From assembly GCA_902791025.1 (NCBI GenBank), contig CADATZ010000003.1:1-64000 (forward strand): a stretch of DNA of 64,000 nt, in the 5' to 3' direction. Positions 16,181 through 24,514 of the stretch are shown here, piece by piece. The stretch's first letter is position 1. Each line of letters begins with the position of its first letter. Position numbers and translations under genes: made by a program. Source of the stretch: an uncultured Chloroflexota bacterium (lineage in GTDB: Bacteria; Chloroflexota; Anaerolineae; Anaerolineales; Anaerolineaceae). The notes beneath the pieces are model-generated. The model did not search any database, was not told where the DNA came from, and saw only the letters and a list, made by a program, of their open reading frames with translations.

Positions 16181-16218
16181 GACCGCAGAACACTTTCTTC
16201 ATGTCTGCGGTCTTTTTT
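16181..16218 (+). terminator. Terminator after the His-rich peptide gene
   Basis: GACCGCAGA at 16181-16189 pairs with TCTGCGGTC at 16204-16212, followed by six T residues. The 3' arm can also pair with CCGCAGA at 16126-16132, just after the stop codon. A small hairpin (AACTGC 16151-16156, GCAGTT 16165-16170) lies between. The alternative pairing may make termination conditional. Confidence 0.8.
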
Positions 16219-16606
16219 GATTCCCTTTTTTTGAGTATTCGGTAATTTTCGGTGATGTATAGAATATGGAATTTTTGAGATCGCATATATTCCCAGGTCA
16301 CGGGAAATTATTGTAAGTACGGCAGCATAAAGCCAGATTGTAAAGGCATGGCTTTCTTATTAAAAACGAAACATCGCATTATCTAATCAAAAAAATTCCC
16401 AGGTAAGAGGGCCTATTCAGTGACAACGGGATCTGTTTTTGTCTTATACACTGCTGAGACAGCAGAATCAGATTTCACAGACTCAATTCCGCAATCGTGT
16501 TGGTACGTATATTGCATTATAATAATTGAGTTTCTTACTGCGAGAAGTGTCGTTCATCCATGTCAAAAGGCTCTCTCCGATCAGGCTCGTAAGGAGTACA
16601 ATTAGA
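16219..16606. other. Intergenic region without a convincing gene
   Basis: An AT-rich stretch. It holds a short inverted repeat TTCCC/GGGAA (16290-16306), a repeat of ATTCCCAGGT near 16289 and 16387, and a TATAAT near 16517 that could be a -10 for the next gene; its -35 is poor. Short ORFs here lack ribosome binding sites. Confidence 0.4.
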
Positions 16607-19600
16607 ATGTGCATTCTACCCGCCCCTTCAGATATTTTTACCTTCCGCGTTTCTGACGCTTTAGCCCTTTTCAGCGGCTCCGCCGGTCCGGCGAAACGTA
16701 TTATTCCCTCCCTTTCCGAAAAACAAATCTTCCGCAGACATGACCGATCCCGTACCGGTCTGTTATTGATTCTGGTGCTGCTGATAGCGGCAGCTTTGAC
16801 CTCTGCGGCTTTTGCGGAAAACAGCGGCATCACCTTGGGCTCAGGCGCGGTAGTCAAGGGAAATCAGGTGTATTTTGGAAAGTATGATGGCCCGGTATTA
16901 TGGCGGGTGATGGGGACCGGCAATTCCGAAAGCGGAATGCTGCTGATCTCAAAGGATATTCTGCAATATATTAAATTCAATCTGAACTCAAACGCAGAAA
17001 ATGCAAATGTATGGGCTGGCAGCAATGCGCAGACCTGGTGTATTGATTTCTATCAAAACGGGACAAATGCTGTTGAAAAAGCCGCGATTCTTGCCACGAT
17101 CGTTGATGAATTAAATGATAAAACCAATGGGGATTATTCATTTTATTATAGGGGTGGAACCCATGGCTATTACTACGGAGCCGCTCCGCTGACGAATGAG
17201 CACTTTTTCTTTCTGTCTGCAAAAGAAGCAGATGAATTTGATGTTAATGACCGAATAGCATCAGGTACCCAGACAGGCTATTGGTGGCTGCGCTCTCCTG
17301 AAGTACATTATGATGATAGTGATGAGGTCGGCCTCGTTTACCCTGACGGTAGGGTGGAAACATTCACCGTCGATGACGAGTACGGGGCGCGTCCCGCTTT
17401 TAACCTGGATCTGGCATCTGTCCTCTTCTCATCTCTAATCCCCGGATCTTCAAATCAATATAAGCTTACACTGAAGGATAACGACAATCTTTCAATCTCC
17501 GCAGCCAACGTGACAAGGAACGGGTCAACTGTCACGATCCCGTACACCATCAGCGGAACGAACGCCGTATCCGGAACAAAGGCCTATGTGTTGGTCACGG
17601 ATAAAGCGTATACGGAAAGCGATGCATCAGTTTTGTATTATGCCGCTCTGACGGAAGGCGGAACCGGTACGTTTGAACTGGACAGCAACTGGGGGACGAA
17701 TTATAAGGTCTACCTGCTGGCTGTAAATGAAGGCGGAGAAAAGAAGACCGATACCGCAAGTGAACCGGTTGAGATCACGATCCCGGATTCCGTGGATGCT
17801 TATCCCCTCTGGATCGGGGGCGTGCAGGTGGACGAAAACAACTGCGGCAAGCTGTCGGACAACCATTGGAGCTACGACCCGTCCACCCATACCCTGACTC
17901 TGAGCGGCTACAGCTACAGCGGGCAGGGATACAATTACAGCGGCAGTTATTACGCAGGTATCTACTATAACGGCGCTGAGGACCTGACCATTTCCCTGGC
18001 GGGTGCGAACAGCGTGACCCAAACGAAGCAATGGGGGGATCCGGGGGACTGCCCCATCGTGATCGACAGTGCCGCCATGCTGACCGTCACCGGCCCCGGC
18101 AGTCTGGACGTACAGCAAGAGGATACCTGGAACTACGGCCCGGCGATCCTGAGCAGCGGCCCCATCACGTTCAGCGGCGGTACGCTCAAGGCGGGGGGTG
18201 CATACTACAACGGCATCAAAGCGCCCAGCGTGACGATCAAAAGCACCATCACATCTGTGGACGTGAAAGCGGCCGGGGATTCCGCAAAGGCCATTGACGG
18301 CACGCTGATCAATGAGATCGCCGGCATTGGCTACAACAGATGGAACCAGCCGACCAGGATCGCAGCCAATACCACAGGCGCGGCGCTGAGCTATCAGCAT
18401 GTGGTGTTCCCGATTGCGAAATACACGCTCGTGTTTGATCCCAACGGGGGCACCGGCAGCATGAAGTCCGTAATGGTGGAAGAAGGCGAAGCGTACGAGC
18501 TGCCGGATTGCGGCTTTGACCCGCCGGATGGAATGAAATTCAACTGGTGGGAAGTGCACGGGATGGACCTGATCGGCACTCCCGGAACACCTGCGGTCAT
18601 AACCAGCAACTGCGCGGACGAGGACGGCGTCGTCATGGTGAAGGCGAATTGGATCGATGCGGACAAAGCACCCGCGGCCACCGTCAAAACCGCGCCGCAG
18701 GCAAAAGACCTGACTTATAGCGGTCAGGGACAGGCACCGGTCACCGCCGGGAAAGCGGAGGACGGCACGATTTGGTACGCCATCGGCGAAAATGATACCG
18801 ATGTGCCGGATTCCGGTTGGAGCAAGGAAATTCCGAAGGGAACCGACGCCGGAACGTATTATGTCTGGTATAAAGCGGTGGGCGATAATTCCCACAGGGA
18901 CAGTGAGGCAAAATGCTGTGAGGCGGAAATCAAGCCAAAGTCCATCACCGGGGCATCGGTAACGCTGGATCAGACGCAGCTGACCTGGACCGGATCGGAA
19001 CAGAGCGTGAGGGTGACCGGGGTGACGATCGACGGCCTTTCGCTGACCGCGGATGATTATATCGTCATCGGCAATACGGGAACGAACATAGATACCTATA
19101 CACTGACGATTATCGGCAAGGGGAACTTCAAGGATACCGCCGAAGCGTCCTGGCAGATCGTGGAAAAACCGGCACCGGAGCAGGAACACAGCATTCATTT
19201 CTTCCGGCTCTGTGAAGACTGCATGCTGCCCGTGACCGGCTTCTCCGGACTGCGTCCGACAGCCCTGCGCGAACAGCCAAAGGAACTGCGCTATGAACCG
19301 GTGCGGATGCGCCTGATGATCCCGTCGCTGGACGTGGAATCGGAGCTGGTCCGGGTGCCGCGGAACGGTGATTCCTGGTCAGTGGACTGGCTTGGCACCG
19401 ATGCAGGGATCCTTGCCGGCAGCGCGCTGCCGGGCGATGGCTTGAGTGTCATCGCAGCCCACAATACCCTGAATACCTCGTCTTACGGTCCGTTTGCTCT
19501 GCTGAGTTCACTGGATATGAATGACCTGATCGCGGTTAGCAGTGAAGATAACAGTCTGAAGCTCTTCCGGGTTTACGCCAATGAGCTGCTGCTGCCGGAT

Positions 19601-19729
19601 GACATGGAAAGGCTTGCAGCCATTGCCGGACAGGAAGAAGATGCTCTGGTCCTCGTCACCTGCGAAAATGAATCCATTGATGGCGGCTATCTGAACCGCC
19701 GGGTCGTTTTTGCAAAACCGGTCCTGTAA
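16607..19729 (+). CDS. Surface protein with DUF6273 and repeat modules fused to a C-terminal sortase
   Basis: 1040 residues from ATG 16607 (AAGGAG ten bases upstream; an in-frame extension to 16526 has no RBS). A basic N-tail is followed by a membrane or signal segment (about 48-70, ending TSAAFAEN), then a DUF6273 domain (WRVMGTGNSESGMLLISKD, later YWWLRSPEVHY, ARPAFNLDL). Repeat regions follow, including an InlB-type unit (YTLVFDPNGGTGSMKSVMV) and two domains with the pattern LTYSGQGQAPV / LTWTGSEQSV. From about residue 905 comes a sortase domain with all three catalytic residues: His952 in AAHN, Cys1019 in LVTCENE, Arg1031/1032 in NRRVVF. A sortase fused to a long adhesin-like chain is unusual. 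The middle (17.5-19.4 kb) is visibly richer in GC than its flanks. Confidence 0.8.
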   Translation: MCILPAPSDIFTFRVSDALALFSGSAGPAKRIIPSLSEKQIFRRHDRSRTGLLLILVLLIAAALTSAAFAENSGITLGSGAVVKGNQVYFGKYDGPVLWRVMGTGNSESGMLLISKDILQYIKFNLNSNAENANVWAGSNAQTWCIDFYQNGTNAVEKAAILATIVDELNDKTNGDYSFYYRGGTHGYYYGAAPLTNEHFFFLSAKEADEFDVNDRIASGTQTGYWWLRSPEVHYDDSDEVGLVYPDGRVETFTVDDEYGARPAFNLDLASVLFSSLIPGSSNQYKLTLKDNDNLSISAANVTRNGSTVTIPYTISGTNAVSGTKAYVLVTDKAYTESDASVLYYAALTEGGTGTFELDSNWGTNYKVYLLAVNEGGEKKTDTASEPVEITIPDSVDAYPLWIGGVQVDENNCGKLSDNHWSYDPSTHTLTLSGYSYSGQGYNYSGSYYAGIYYNGAEDLTISLAGANSVTQTKQWGDPGDCPIVIDSAAMLTVTGPGSLDVQQEDTWNYGPAILSSGPITFSGGTLKAGGAYYNGIKAPSVTIKSTITSVDVKAAGDSAKAIDGTLINEIAGIGYNRWNQPTRIAANTTGAALSYQHVVFPIAKYTLVFDPNGGTGSMKSVMVEEGEAYELPDCGFDPPDGMKFNWWEVHGMDLIGTPGTPAVITSNCADEDGVVMVKANWIDADKAPAATVKTAPQAKDLTYSGQGQAPVTAGKAEDGTIWYAIGENDTDVPDSGWSKEIPKGTDAGTYYVWYKAVGDNSHRDSEAKCCEAEIKPKSITGASVTLDQTQLTWTGSEQSVRVTGVTIDGLSLTADDYIVIGNTGTNIDTYTLTIIGKGNFKDTAEASWQIVEKPAPEQEHSIHFFRLCEDCMLPVTGFSGLRPTALREQPKELRYEPVRMRLMIPSLDVESELVRVPRNGDSWSVDWLGTDAGILAGSALPGDGLSVIAAHNTLNTSSYGPFALLSSLDMNDLIAVSSEDNSLKLFRVYANELLLPDDMERLAAIAGQEEDALVLVTCENESIDGGYLNRRVVFAKPVL

Positions 19730-19751
19730 AACCGAAACATCCCATTTCAAT

Positions 19752-19823
19752 GCATCTGAAAAATATCCTTTTCAGGTGCGATGATCATAAAAAATTATCC
19801 CGTGGTATGAAATGCTGCGGGAT
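19752..19823 (+). terminator. Two hairpins after the sortase fusion gene
   Basis: GCA-CTGAAAA pairs with TTTTCAG-TGC (19752-19779), and ATCCCG pairs with CGGGAT (19797-19823). Only short T-rich tails follow, so termination is plausible but not certain. Confidence 0.45.
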
Positions 19824-19977
19824 TATTGTATCTGCATGGATGTAAAATGGCTTTGCATACCTCCGATCACTTACCCCATTATCAGTTTTAGATACCTGTT
19901 TTTATCATACATAAAATCTGCCTTTTTTGCTGCCGATATAGTCCGCAGAATACAATCCGGCTTTGTATTCTTCCGAC

Positions 19978-20814
19978 ATGAAGGCAAAATTTTTTATTCG
20001 GTTTCTGGTCAGTACAGTATTCCTGATCCTTTTCAATTTTCAGATTGTTCATTCAGATGATTACACGGAAAGAATCGCGGATGACCTCAGGCCGGGAACA
20101 AGAGATTACTATACATACTGCATGTCCCACAGGGATTACGGAATCGATATTTATGAACTGAACGAGAACACATTTGTCAGCGACCTTGATGGAAATGAAT
20201 TTCAGGTTGATGTCAAGCCCTCCTGCAACTTTTCACGGCGGCTGAATGATACGGACATCCGCGGCGTCGTCATTCACTACACCAACGGATCATCCCAAAG
20301 TGCCTATTCCTGGTGGCAGAATCAATATCCGGGAACTTCAGCTCATTACATAATAAACAGGGACGGAAGCATTATTCAGTCAATTCCTGAAATATATGCT
20401 GCATATCACATCGGCTGTTATTGGAGTGACGATCTCTGCGGAAACTGTCCGGATAGATTATGCAGCAATAAAGGTTATTTTTACGATCCGGAAGAAACCA
20501 CCATAGCGATAGAACTTGAAAATGCAGGTCCTGTATTCCCGGATGCTGGATGGTATGCAGATATCTTTCATAATCCGATCCCGAGAGATTCCGTAATATT
20601 TGTATATGATGGCAGTGACCCGCTCTATCATGCGAGCATTTATTATGAAGCCTTCTCTGAAAAACAGCTGGAAGTTCTTGAAAAACTGCTTTCAAATCTG
20701 GAAAGCCGCTATGGGGACCTTATAATTCTCGGTCATTCTGATATTCAGCAGGTGTCTGTGGATCCGGGGCCGGCATTTCCACGAACAAAATTTTTTACTG
20801 ACAGATCAGATTAG
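19978..20814 (+). CDS. Secreted N-acetylmuramoyl-L-alanine amidase (Amidase_2)
   Basis: 278 residues from ATG 19978. Signal peptide (FFIRFLVSTVFLILFNFQIVHS), then from about residue 90 an Amidase_2/PGRP-like fold. The strand GVVIHYTNG carries the first zinc His, then SAHYIINRDGSIIQSIPE, AYHIGC, the strand TIAIELENAG, and late ILGHSDIQQVSVDPGPAFP with the final His and the D-P-G motif. These enzymes cut the amide bond between MurNAc and the stem peptide. Cell-wall opening would help a pilus or conjugative apparatus pass, though a host role is equally possible. The RBS is weak. Confidence 0.85.
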   Translation: MKAKFFIRFLVSTVFLILFNFQIVHSDDYTERIADDLRPGTRDYYTYCMSHRDYGIDIYELNENTFVSDLDGNEFQVDVKPSCNFSRRLNDTDIRGVVIHYTNGSSQSAYSWWQNQYPGTSAHYIINRDGSIIQSIPEIYAAYHIGCYWSDDLCGNCPDRLCSNKGYFYDPEETTIAIELENAGPVFPDAGWYADIFHNPIPRDSVIFVYDGSDPLYHASIYYEAFSEKQLEVLEKLLSNLESRYGDLIILGHSDIQQVSVDPGPAFPRTKFFTDRSD

Positions 20815-20843
20815 CAGAGAATCGTTTACCCTCTTTTGAAATT

Positions 20844-20869
20844 TGCCGGCTGGAGTAATCCAGCCGGCA
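20844..20869. terminator. Convergent terminator hairpin
   Basis: A perfect 10-bp stem TGCCGGCTGG/CCAGCCGGCA with a 6-base loop lies between the convergent amidase and SprT-like genes. It lacks a strong T-run on either side. Confidence 0.65.
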
Positions 20870-20875
20870 TAACAA

Positions 20876-21457
20876 TTACAGTTGTTCCAACACACCGCCG
20901 CAGTTTCCGCAGCGGTATCTCTCCGGATTTTCCACAAATTTAGAGCGTCTGCTTCGCTGGAGAATCAGGCCGCAGTCAGCACAGCGGAAGACATATCGAA
21001 TTTCTGGGGTCTGGAACAGGCTGCTTGGAACCGCGAGATCCTCTGCTGAGTTTGCCGGCGAAAGCTGAAGCCCATATACCTTCTTCAGCCTGTCAGCAGC
21101 TTCGCGCCATCCCTTCTTATGACCATGACCATCCTTCACCGTATGGCACAGCTCATGGATGATCGTCCTTTTCAGGGAAAGATCCGGAACAGCATCATCC
21201 AGAAGCGCTTCGTTGATTTCGATTCGATGTGTTCCGTTTATCCTGTCCGTAATGCATCTTCCCCAGGCGGATCTCAGCAGCGGATTGACCCGGATTTCAG
21301 TGATTTTTCCTGTTTTAATTCCCGCGTGATCGCATATCATCTCACATTCGCGAAGTGAGCGTTCCAGCCGTTCATTCAGTATGGATGGGACTTCAGTCTC
21401 CTGCGATTCTTCCTCAAGGAAAACAGGAAGGATAGTTTGTATTATTGCTATGGTCAT
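20876..21457 (-). CDS. SprT-like zinc metalloprotease family protein
   Basis: 193 residues, start at 21457 with AGGAGG upstream. The central motif HELCHTVKDGHGHKKGW gives the HExxH zinc site with a downstream His, as in the SprT family. The C-terminus is a zinc ribbon (CADCGLIL then CGNCGG, two C-x2-C pairs). SprT-like proteins in mobile elements are thought to act on DNA-protein crosslinks or replication proteins; here that is inference. It is the last gene of the long minus-strand operon. Confidence 0.8.
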   Translation of the reverse strand: MTIAIIQTILPVFLEEESQETEVPSILNERLERSLRECEMICDHAGIKTGKITEIRVNPLLRSAWGRCITDRINGTHRIEINEALLDDAVPDLSLKRTIIHELCHTVKDGHGHKKGWREAADRLKKVYGLQLSPANSAEDLAVPSSLFQTPEIRYVFRCADCGLILQRSRRSKFVENPERYRCGNCGGVLEQL

Positions 21458-21475
21458 TGTTTCCTCCTAACAAAG

Positions 21476-21506
21476 AACAGAGAATCCGTTCTTCAGATTC
21501 TCTGTT
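21476..21506 (-). terminator. Inter-gene hairpin before the SprT-like gene
   Basis: AACAGAGAATC (21476-21486) pairs with GATTCTCTGTT (21496-21506). In the minus direction it is followed by CTTTGTT and then AGGAGG, leaving only 18 bases to the start codon. Confidence 0.75.
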
Positions 21507-21536
21507 CTGACCTTTTTCAAAGAGTTTTTTCCTAAA

Positions 21537-21905
21537 TCAATTGCTGCCGGATACGGTTTTGCGGTACCATTCCGTAACATCCTGTACGAATTTCTGCCAG
21601 AAATTCACCTTCCATACAGAATCTTCAACCAGCTGCCGCACAGAAAAAAGTTCCGTTCCGCGGGGACGTTCTTTTATGTAAAGTTCCAGATCCTCATCGT
21701 ACCAGTCATAGATATCTTCCAGTGTCCTGTTCAGCGCCTCAACCAGCGATTCGGCGCTTTTTTCGCCGAACCAGACTGTCCCGACAACATCTTCGCCAAG
21801 GTCTGAACAGTACTCCGTCTCTATGTAATACATGCCTTCCTGCTGATAAAGGACAGCCTTTACATCGGTACAGTCATTGATGTATTCAATAAGCCTGTCA
21901 AGCAT
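21537..21905 (-). CDS. Hypothetical protein (122 aa)
   Basis: 122 residues, soluble and acidic, rich in Trp, Tyr and Glu (DIYDWYDEDLELYIKE). Its start overlaps the end of the DUF6273 gene by eight bases, so the two are translated together. No family recognised. Confidence 0.6.
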   Translation of the reverse strand: MLDRLIEYINDCTDVKAVLYQQEGMYYIETEYCSDLGEDVVGTVWFGEKSAESLVEALNRTLEDIYDWYDEDLELYIKERPRGTELFSVRQLVEDSVWKVNFWQKFVQDVTEWYRKTVSGSN

Positions 21906-22464
21906 AAATCATTTCCTTTTTTCCGAAGAAATCTCTGCCAAGGTTCAGATAAACCTCGAGATCAAGCCACAAGGCAGGCCGGACAGCTATTCTGAAGGAA
22001 TTCGCAGTTCCCAGGTACTGGTTTATGGATCCGTCCGCGTATACAAACAACGCTGTGTCACGGCGGTATCCCGGTGATCGAAGCCACCAGAAATTCGACA
22101 GTTTTGAAACCTTCTGATGAGAGAAATACTCCGCGTATTCGCTTCCCGACAAAAGGAATATTCTGTCTTTCGTGTTATGTCCTCCGGGGGTGCCGTATTC
22201 AGGATTGGGGAAGTTCGGCAGATTCGTGCTGACAATGCATCTTCTTTCGATTTCAGAAAAAACATAGATATAGAAGAAGCTGTTCAGATATTTCCGGAGA
22301 GAACATCTTTCCCATGTGGTATTTCCCGGTTTTTCATGATAGATCCGGTTGTCCACCGCCGTATTCGAAAGCAGCAGTGCTTTATTCCTGCGGATATCAA
22401 GGACAGTCCATTGAAGGGGAACACTGTCAAAAGTTCCCAGAGTGATGACGTTTCCAATATTCAT
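21898..22464 (-). CDS. DUF6273 domain protein
   Basis: 188 residues made of a single DUF6273 domain. The order is LQWTVLDIRRNKALLLSN, an invariant-looking W-x-x-C-S-L-R-K-Y-L-N strand, DRIFLLSGSEYAEYF, FWWLRSPGYRR and VRPALWLDL. The same domain opens the surface protein at 16607-19729. No signal peptide here, so this copy is cytoplasmic. The family is common in Clostridia; its role is not known. GGAG lies before the start. Confidence 0.75.
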   Translation of the reverse strand: MNIGNVITLGTFDSVPLQWTVLDIRRNKALLLSNTAVDNRIYHEKPGNTTWERCSLRKYLNSFFYIYVFSEIERRCIVSTNLPNFPNPEYGTPGGHNTKDRIFLLSGSEYAEYFSHQKVSKLSNFWWLRSPGYRRDTALFVYADGSINQYLGTANSFRIAVRPALWLDLEVYLNLGRDFFGKKEMIYA

Positions 22465-22488
22465 ATTGATCTCCTCACATAAATAAGA

Positions 22489-22525
22489 AAAGCGGGCCGG
22501 ATCCCAATTCAGAGCGGCCCGCTTT
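22489..22525 (-). terminator. Inter-gene hairpin before the DUF6273 gene
   Basis: AAAGCGGGCCG (22489-22499) pairs with CGGCCCGCTTT (22515-22525), an 11-bp stem. TTTTCTTATTT follows in the minus direction, then the RBS. Confidence 0.8.
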
Positions 22526-22541
22526 CCGCGTAAAATGAAGG

Positions 22542-23093
22542 CTAATGGACTTTCAGAGCATAAAGATCTTCAGCCTTCAGCTCCTGCTCCACATCCCTTT
22601 TCCATCCCTTTTCGGTTTTTGACTGTTTTGAAAGGATGCCGTAAAAAAGATCCTTCATACCGGCGCCCCAGAAACCGTATTCATCGAGCCGGGCATAATG
22701 ACGGTTCTGTTCGGCATCCATCTGGCGGAAGAATCTGTCCATACGGCTGTTTGCGATCATCCGCTCCTCAGGCGTATGTTGCCGGCAGAAATAATCCCGC
22801 CGCGCATCATGAAGTTCCTCCAGATCCTGCTTTGTGATCCCGAGGATCTTTGCCTCCTGCACCCAGCGCGGAGCTTTCCACAGGTCCCGCTTTTCCCGTT
22901 TGGCAATTCCCCGGCGGATCCTTACCGGAGGATGAAACGCGAATGAGCCATTCAGAATGGACGTCAGCAGACCCGGAATGTCCTCATCGCTGTTAAAAAT
23001 CATGTCTTCGATATACTCAACGGACTGTTTGTGGTTCCAGCCGCTTTTTTCGGAGAGTACCGCTGCGGCATTTTCAATCATATCGCTGTACAT
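22542..23093 (-). CDS. Hypothetical protein (183 aa)
   Basis: 183 residues, highly charged and helical. The N-terminal third looks like an alpha-helical domain, and the rest is rich in Arg, Glu and Asp with WVQEAKILGITKQDLEELHDA. No membrane segment or known motif. It lies 21 bases downstream of the 23115-23621 gene without an intervening hairpin, so the two form a pair. Confidence 0.6.
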   Translation of the reverse strand: MYSDMIENAAAVLSEKSGWNHKQSVEYIEDMIFNSDEDIPGLLTSILNGSFAFHPPVRIRRGIAKREKRDLWKAPRWVQEAKILGITKQDLEELHDARRDYFCRQHTPEERMIANSRMDRFFRQMDAEQNRHYARLDEYGFWGAGMKDLFYGILSKQSKTEKGWKRDVEQELKAEDLYALKVH

Positions 23094-23114
23094 TATTGTT
23101 TCCTTTCTCTCAGT

Positions 23115-23621
23115 TCATCCTGCAAAATCCCAAAGAGGCAGCTGACGAACCGCATGCTCCTTATCCCATGCTGCGGCATAATCCACTGCTTCATCTTTGG
23201 TTTTGAAAGGCAGACATGCTTCAATCGAAATTGTACAATCCGGAGTTTTTCTCCGTTTCATGACAATCTGTCTGGCTTTTTCAGGATCAGTCTCCTTGAT
23301 CAGCATCCACCCGGTTTCCTGTTCACCGGGCATATCCGGCGAGTACCGGACTGCGTACCATCTTTCGTTTTCTCTCCGCCAGGCCTTTTTCCTTTCGATT
23401 CCTGCTTTCTTCCGCTTCTCGAAGTTGGTCCTGAGATCGTTGTAGTTGACCCCGTACATAGCCGATGCCGTGTGCAGCGCACTCCAGAAATCACCGGACT
23501 GCTTCACTCTTGCGCACAGGTAATTCAGTGCATCCCGCATATCCTTGCCGAAAGATTCATGGTATTCCGGCTTCTTTTCGCCGTAAATGGCGTTGTATCC
23601 CCACACAATATTTTCTTCCAT
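23115..23621 (-). CDS. Hypothetical protein (168 aa)
   Basis: 168 residues, soluble. It contains a basic helical segment (RTNFEKRKKAGIERKKAW) that could touch nucleic acid, followed by a beta-rich part with CTISIEACLPFKTKDEAVDY. Start at 23621 with AGGAG seven bases upstream. Not recognised. Confidence 0.6.
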   Translation of the reverse strand: MEENIVWGYNAIYGEKKPEYHESFGKDMRDALNYLCARVKQSGDFWSALHTASAMYGVNYNDLRTNFEKRKKAGIERKKAWRRENERWYAVRYSPDMPGEQETGWMLIKETDPEKARQIVMKRRKTPDCTISIEACLPFKTKDEAVDYAAAWDKEHAVRQLPLWDFAG

Positions 23622-23652
23622 GGGTAATCTTCTCCTATGCTTAAATACAAAA

Positions 23653-23686
23653 CCGGCCGTACAGATATGTTTGTCTGTACGGCCGG
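23653..23686 (-). terminator. Inter-gene hairpin before the 168-aa gene
   Basis: CCGGCCGTACAGA (23653-23665) pairs perfectly with TCTGTACGGCCGG (23674-23686). TTTTGTATTT follows in the minus direction; the next start codon is about 30 bases on. Confidence 0.85.
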
Positions 23687-23697
23687 CTTGGTTTCAC

Positions 23698-24036
23698 TCA
23701 GAACGGAATGTCCTCTTCAGCCGGTTCTTCAGGCTGCCCCGCATAAAACTCGAGGAACGGTTCACGCAGGTCATCTCCGCTGCTGTACCAGCTTCCGGTT
23801 CCGACATATTCGGTTTCATTCCGCCCGAAATCGACGGTTCCCTCGTAGCGGTACCGGACTTTACCGGTTATGGAGTGCTTTTCACACCATAATCGGAGCT
23901 GTTCCGGGAGCATGGTTTCCGGATCTTCTCCGGATATGACACAGTGGATCAGTTCTTCCTTCACTTTCCCGAGTACATCGGGAAATGACAGTGCGACATC
24001 GATGATGCCGATCGGCATCGCTGCATTGGCGTTCAT
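23698..24036 (-). CDS. Hypothetical protein (112 aa)
   Basis: 112 residues from the start at 24036, chosen because GGAGG lies just upstream and because it makes an ATGA overlap with the end of the DUF3846 gene. The N-terminus is hydrophobic but short. The C-terminus ends in an acidic EEPAEEDIPF tail, similar to the SSB tail DDIPW at 33059, so it might contact the same partners (speculative). No family recognised. Confidence 0.6.
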   Translation of the reverse strand: MNANAAMPIGIIDVALSFPDVLGKVKEELIHCVISGEDPETMLPEQLRLWCEKHSITGKVRYRYEGTVDFGRNETEYVGTGSWYSSGDDLREPFLEFYAGQPEEPAEEDIPF

Positions 24037-24455
24037 TTTTCCTCCAGAAAATACCATTGGGCGGTTGTATCGGGTTTCCAATCCCAATTCGGATCGATGA
24101 GAATCCCGTTCCCGACCCTTGCGAAGCGTGCAGGCGGAAACTGCACGGTGAACATCCGGATCGCTTCCTTTACCTGTTCATCGGTAAGGGAGACGGATGC
24201 GCCTTCATCATCATGTCCGATCGCGATGATCGGCCCGCAGACGATATCCTGAAGCTCCGGGAAGAAGCGGTTGCATTCCAGATTGATGAGCTTTCCTTCC
24301 TCGTTGCAGAACAGATCGATTTCAGATTCAGTCGTCTCGAACAGTTCAATATATCCGCCGACGATCTGCTGCATGCCCTTCAGCGAATCGGAAATAAAAG
24401 ATACGGCTGGGAGTTTTCCCGGTTCAGCTACTACGATACGAATTACTTTTGACAT
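24033..24455 (-). CDS. DUF3846 family protein
   Basis: 140 residues. The layout fits DUF3846: an N-terminal strand, then SLKGMQQIVGGYIELFE, IDLFCNEEGKLINLECNRFF, an IVCGPIIAIGHDDEG strand pair and a short helix. These proteins are frequent on ICEs and plasmids of Firmicutes, with unknown function. It has a good GGAGG RBS and is coupled to the next gene by ATGA. Confidence 0.7.
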   Translation of the reverse strand: MSKVIRIVVAEPGKLPAVSFISDSLKGMQQIVGGYIELFETTESEIDLFCNEEGKLINLECNRFFPELQDIVCGPIIAIGHDDEGASVSLTDEQVKEAIRMFTVQFPPARFARVGNGILIDPNWDWKPDTTAQWYFLEEK

Positions 24456-24477
24456 TATTTCCTCCAGTCAATTTCGT

Positions 24478-24507
24478 AAAAAAATCCGAATAAACGCATA
24501 TCCGGAT
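24478..24507 (-). terminator. Inter-gene hairpin before the DUF3846 gene
   Basis: ATCCG (24484-24488) pairs with CGGAT (24503-24507), with a run of seven T residues in the minus direction. The stem is short but the T-run is strong. Confidence 0.65.
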
Positions 24508-24514
24508 AAGGTCA

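Noticed and set aside
17627..19198. A 523-codon open frame on the minus strand inside the sortase fusion gene
   Set aside because: It is antisense to a clear secreted protein, in a GC-rich block where stop codons are rare in the opposite frame. It is rich in Arg, His and Gly and has no recognisable family or RBS.
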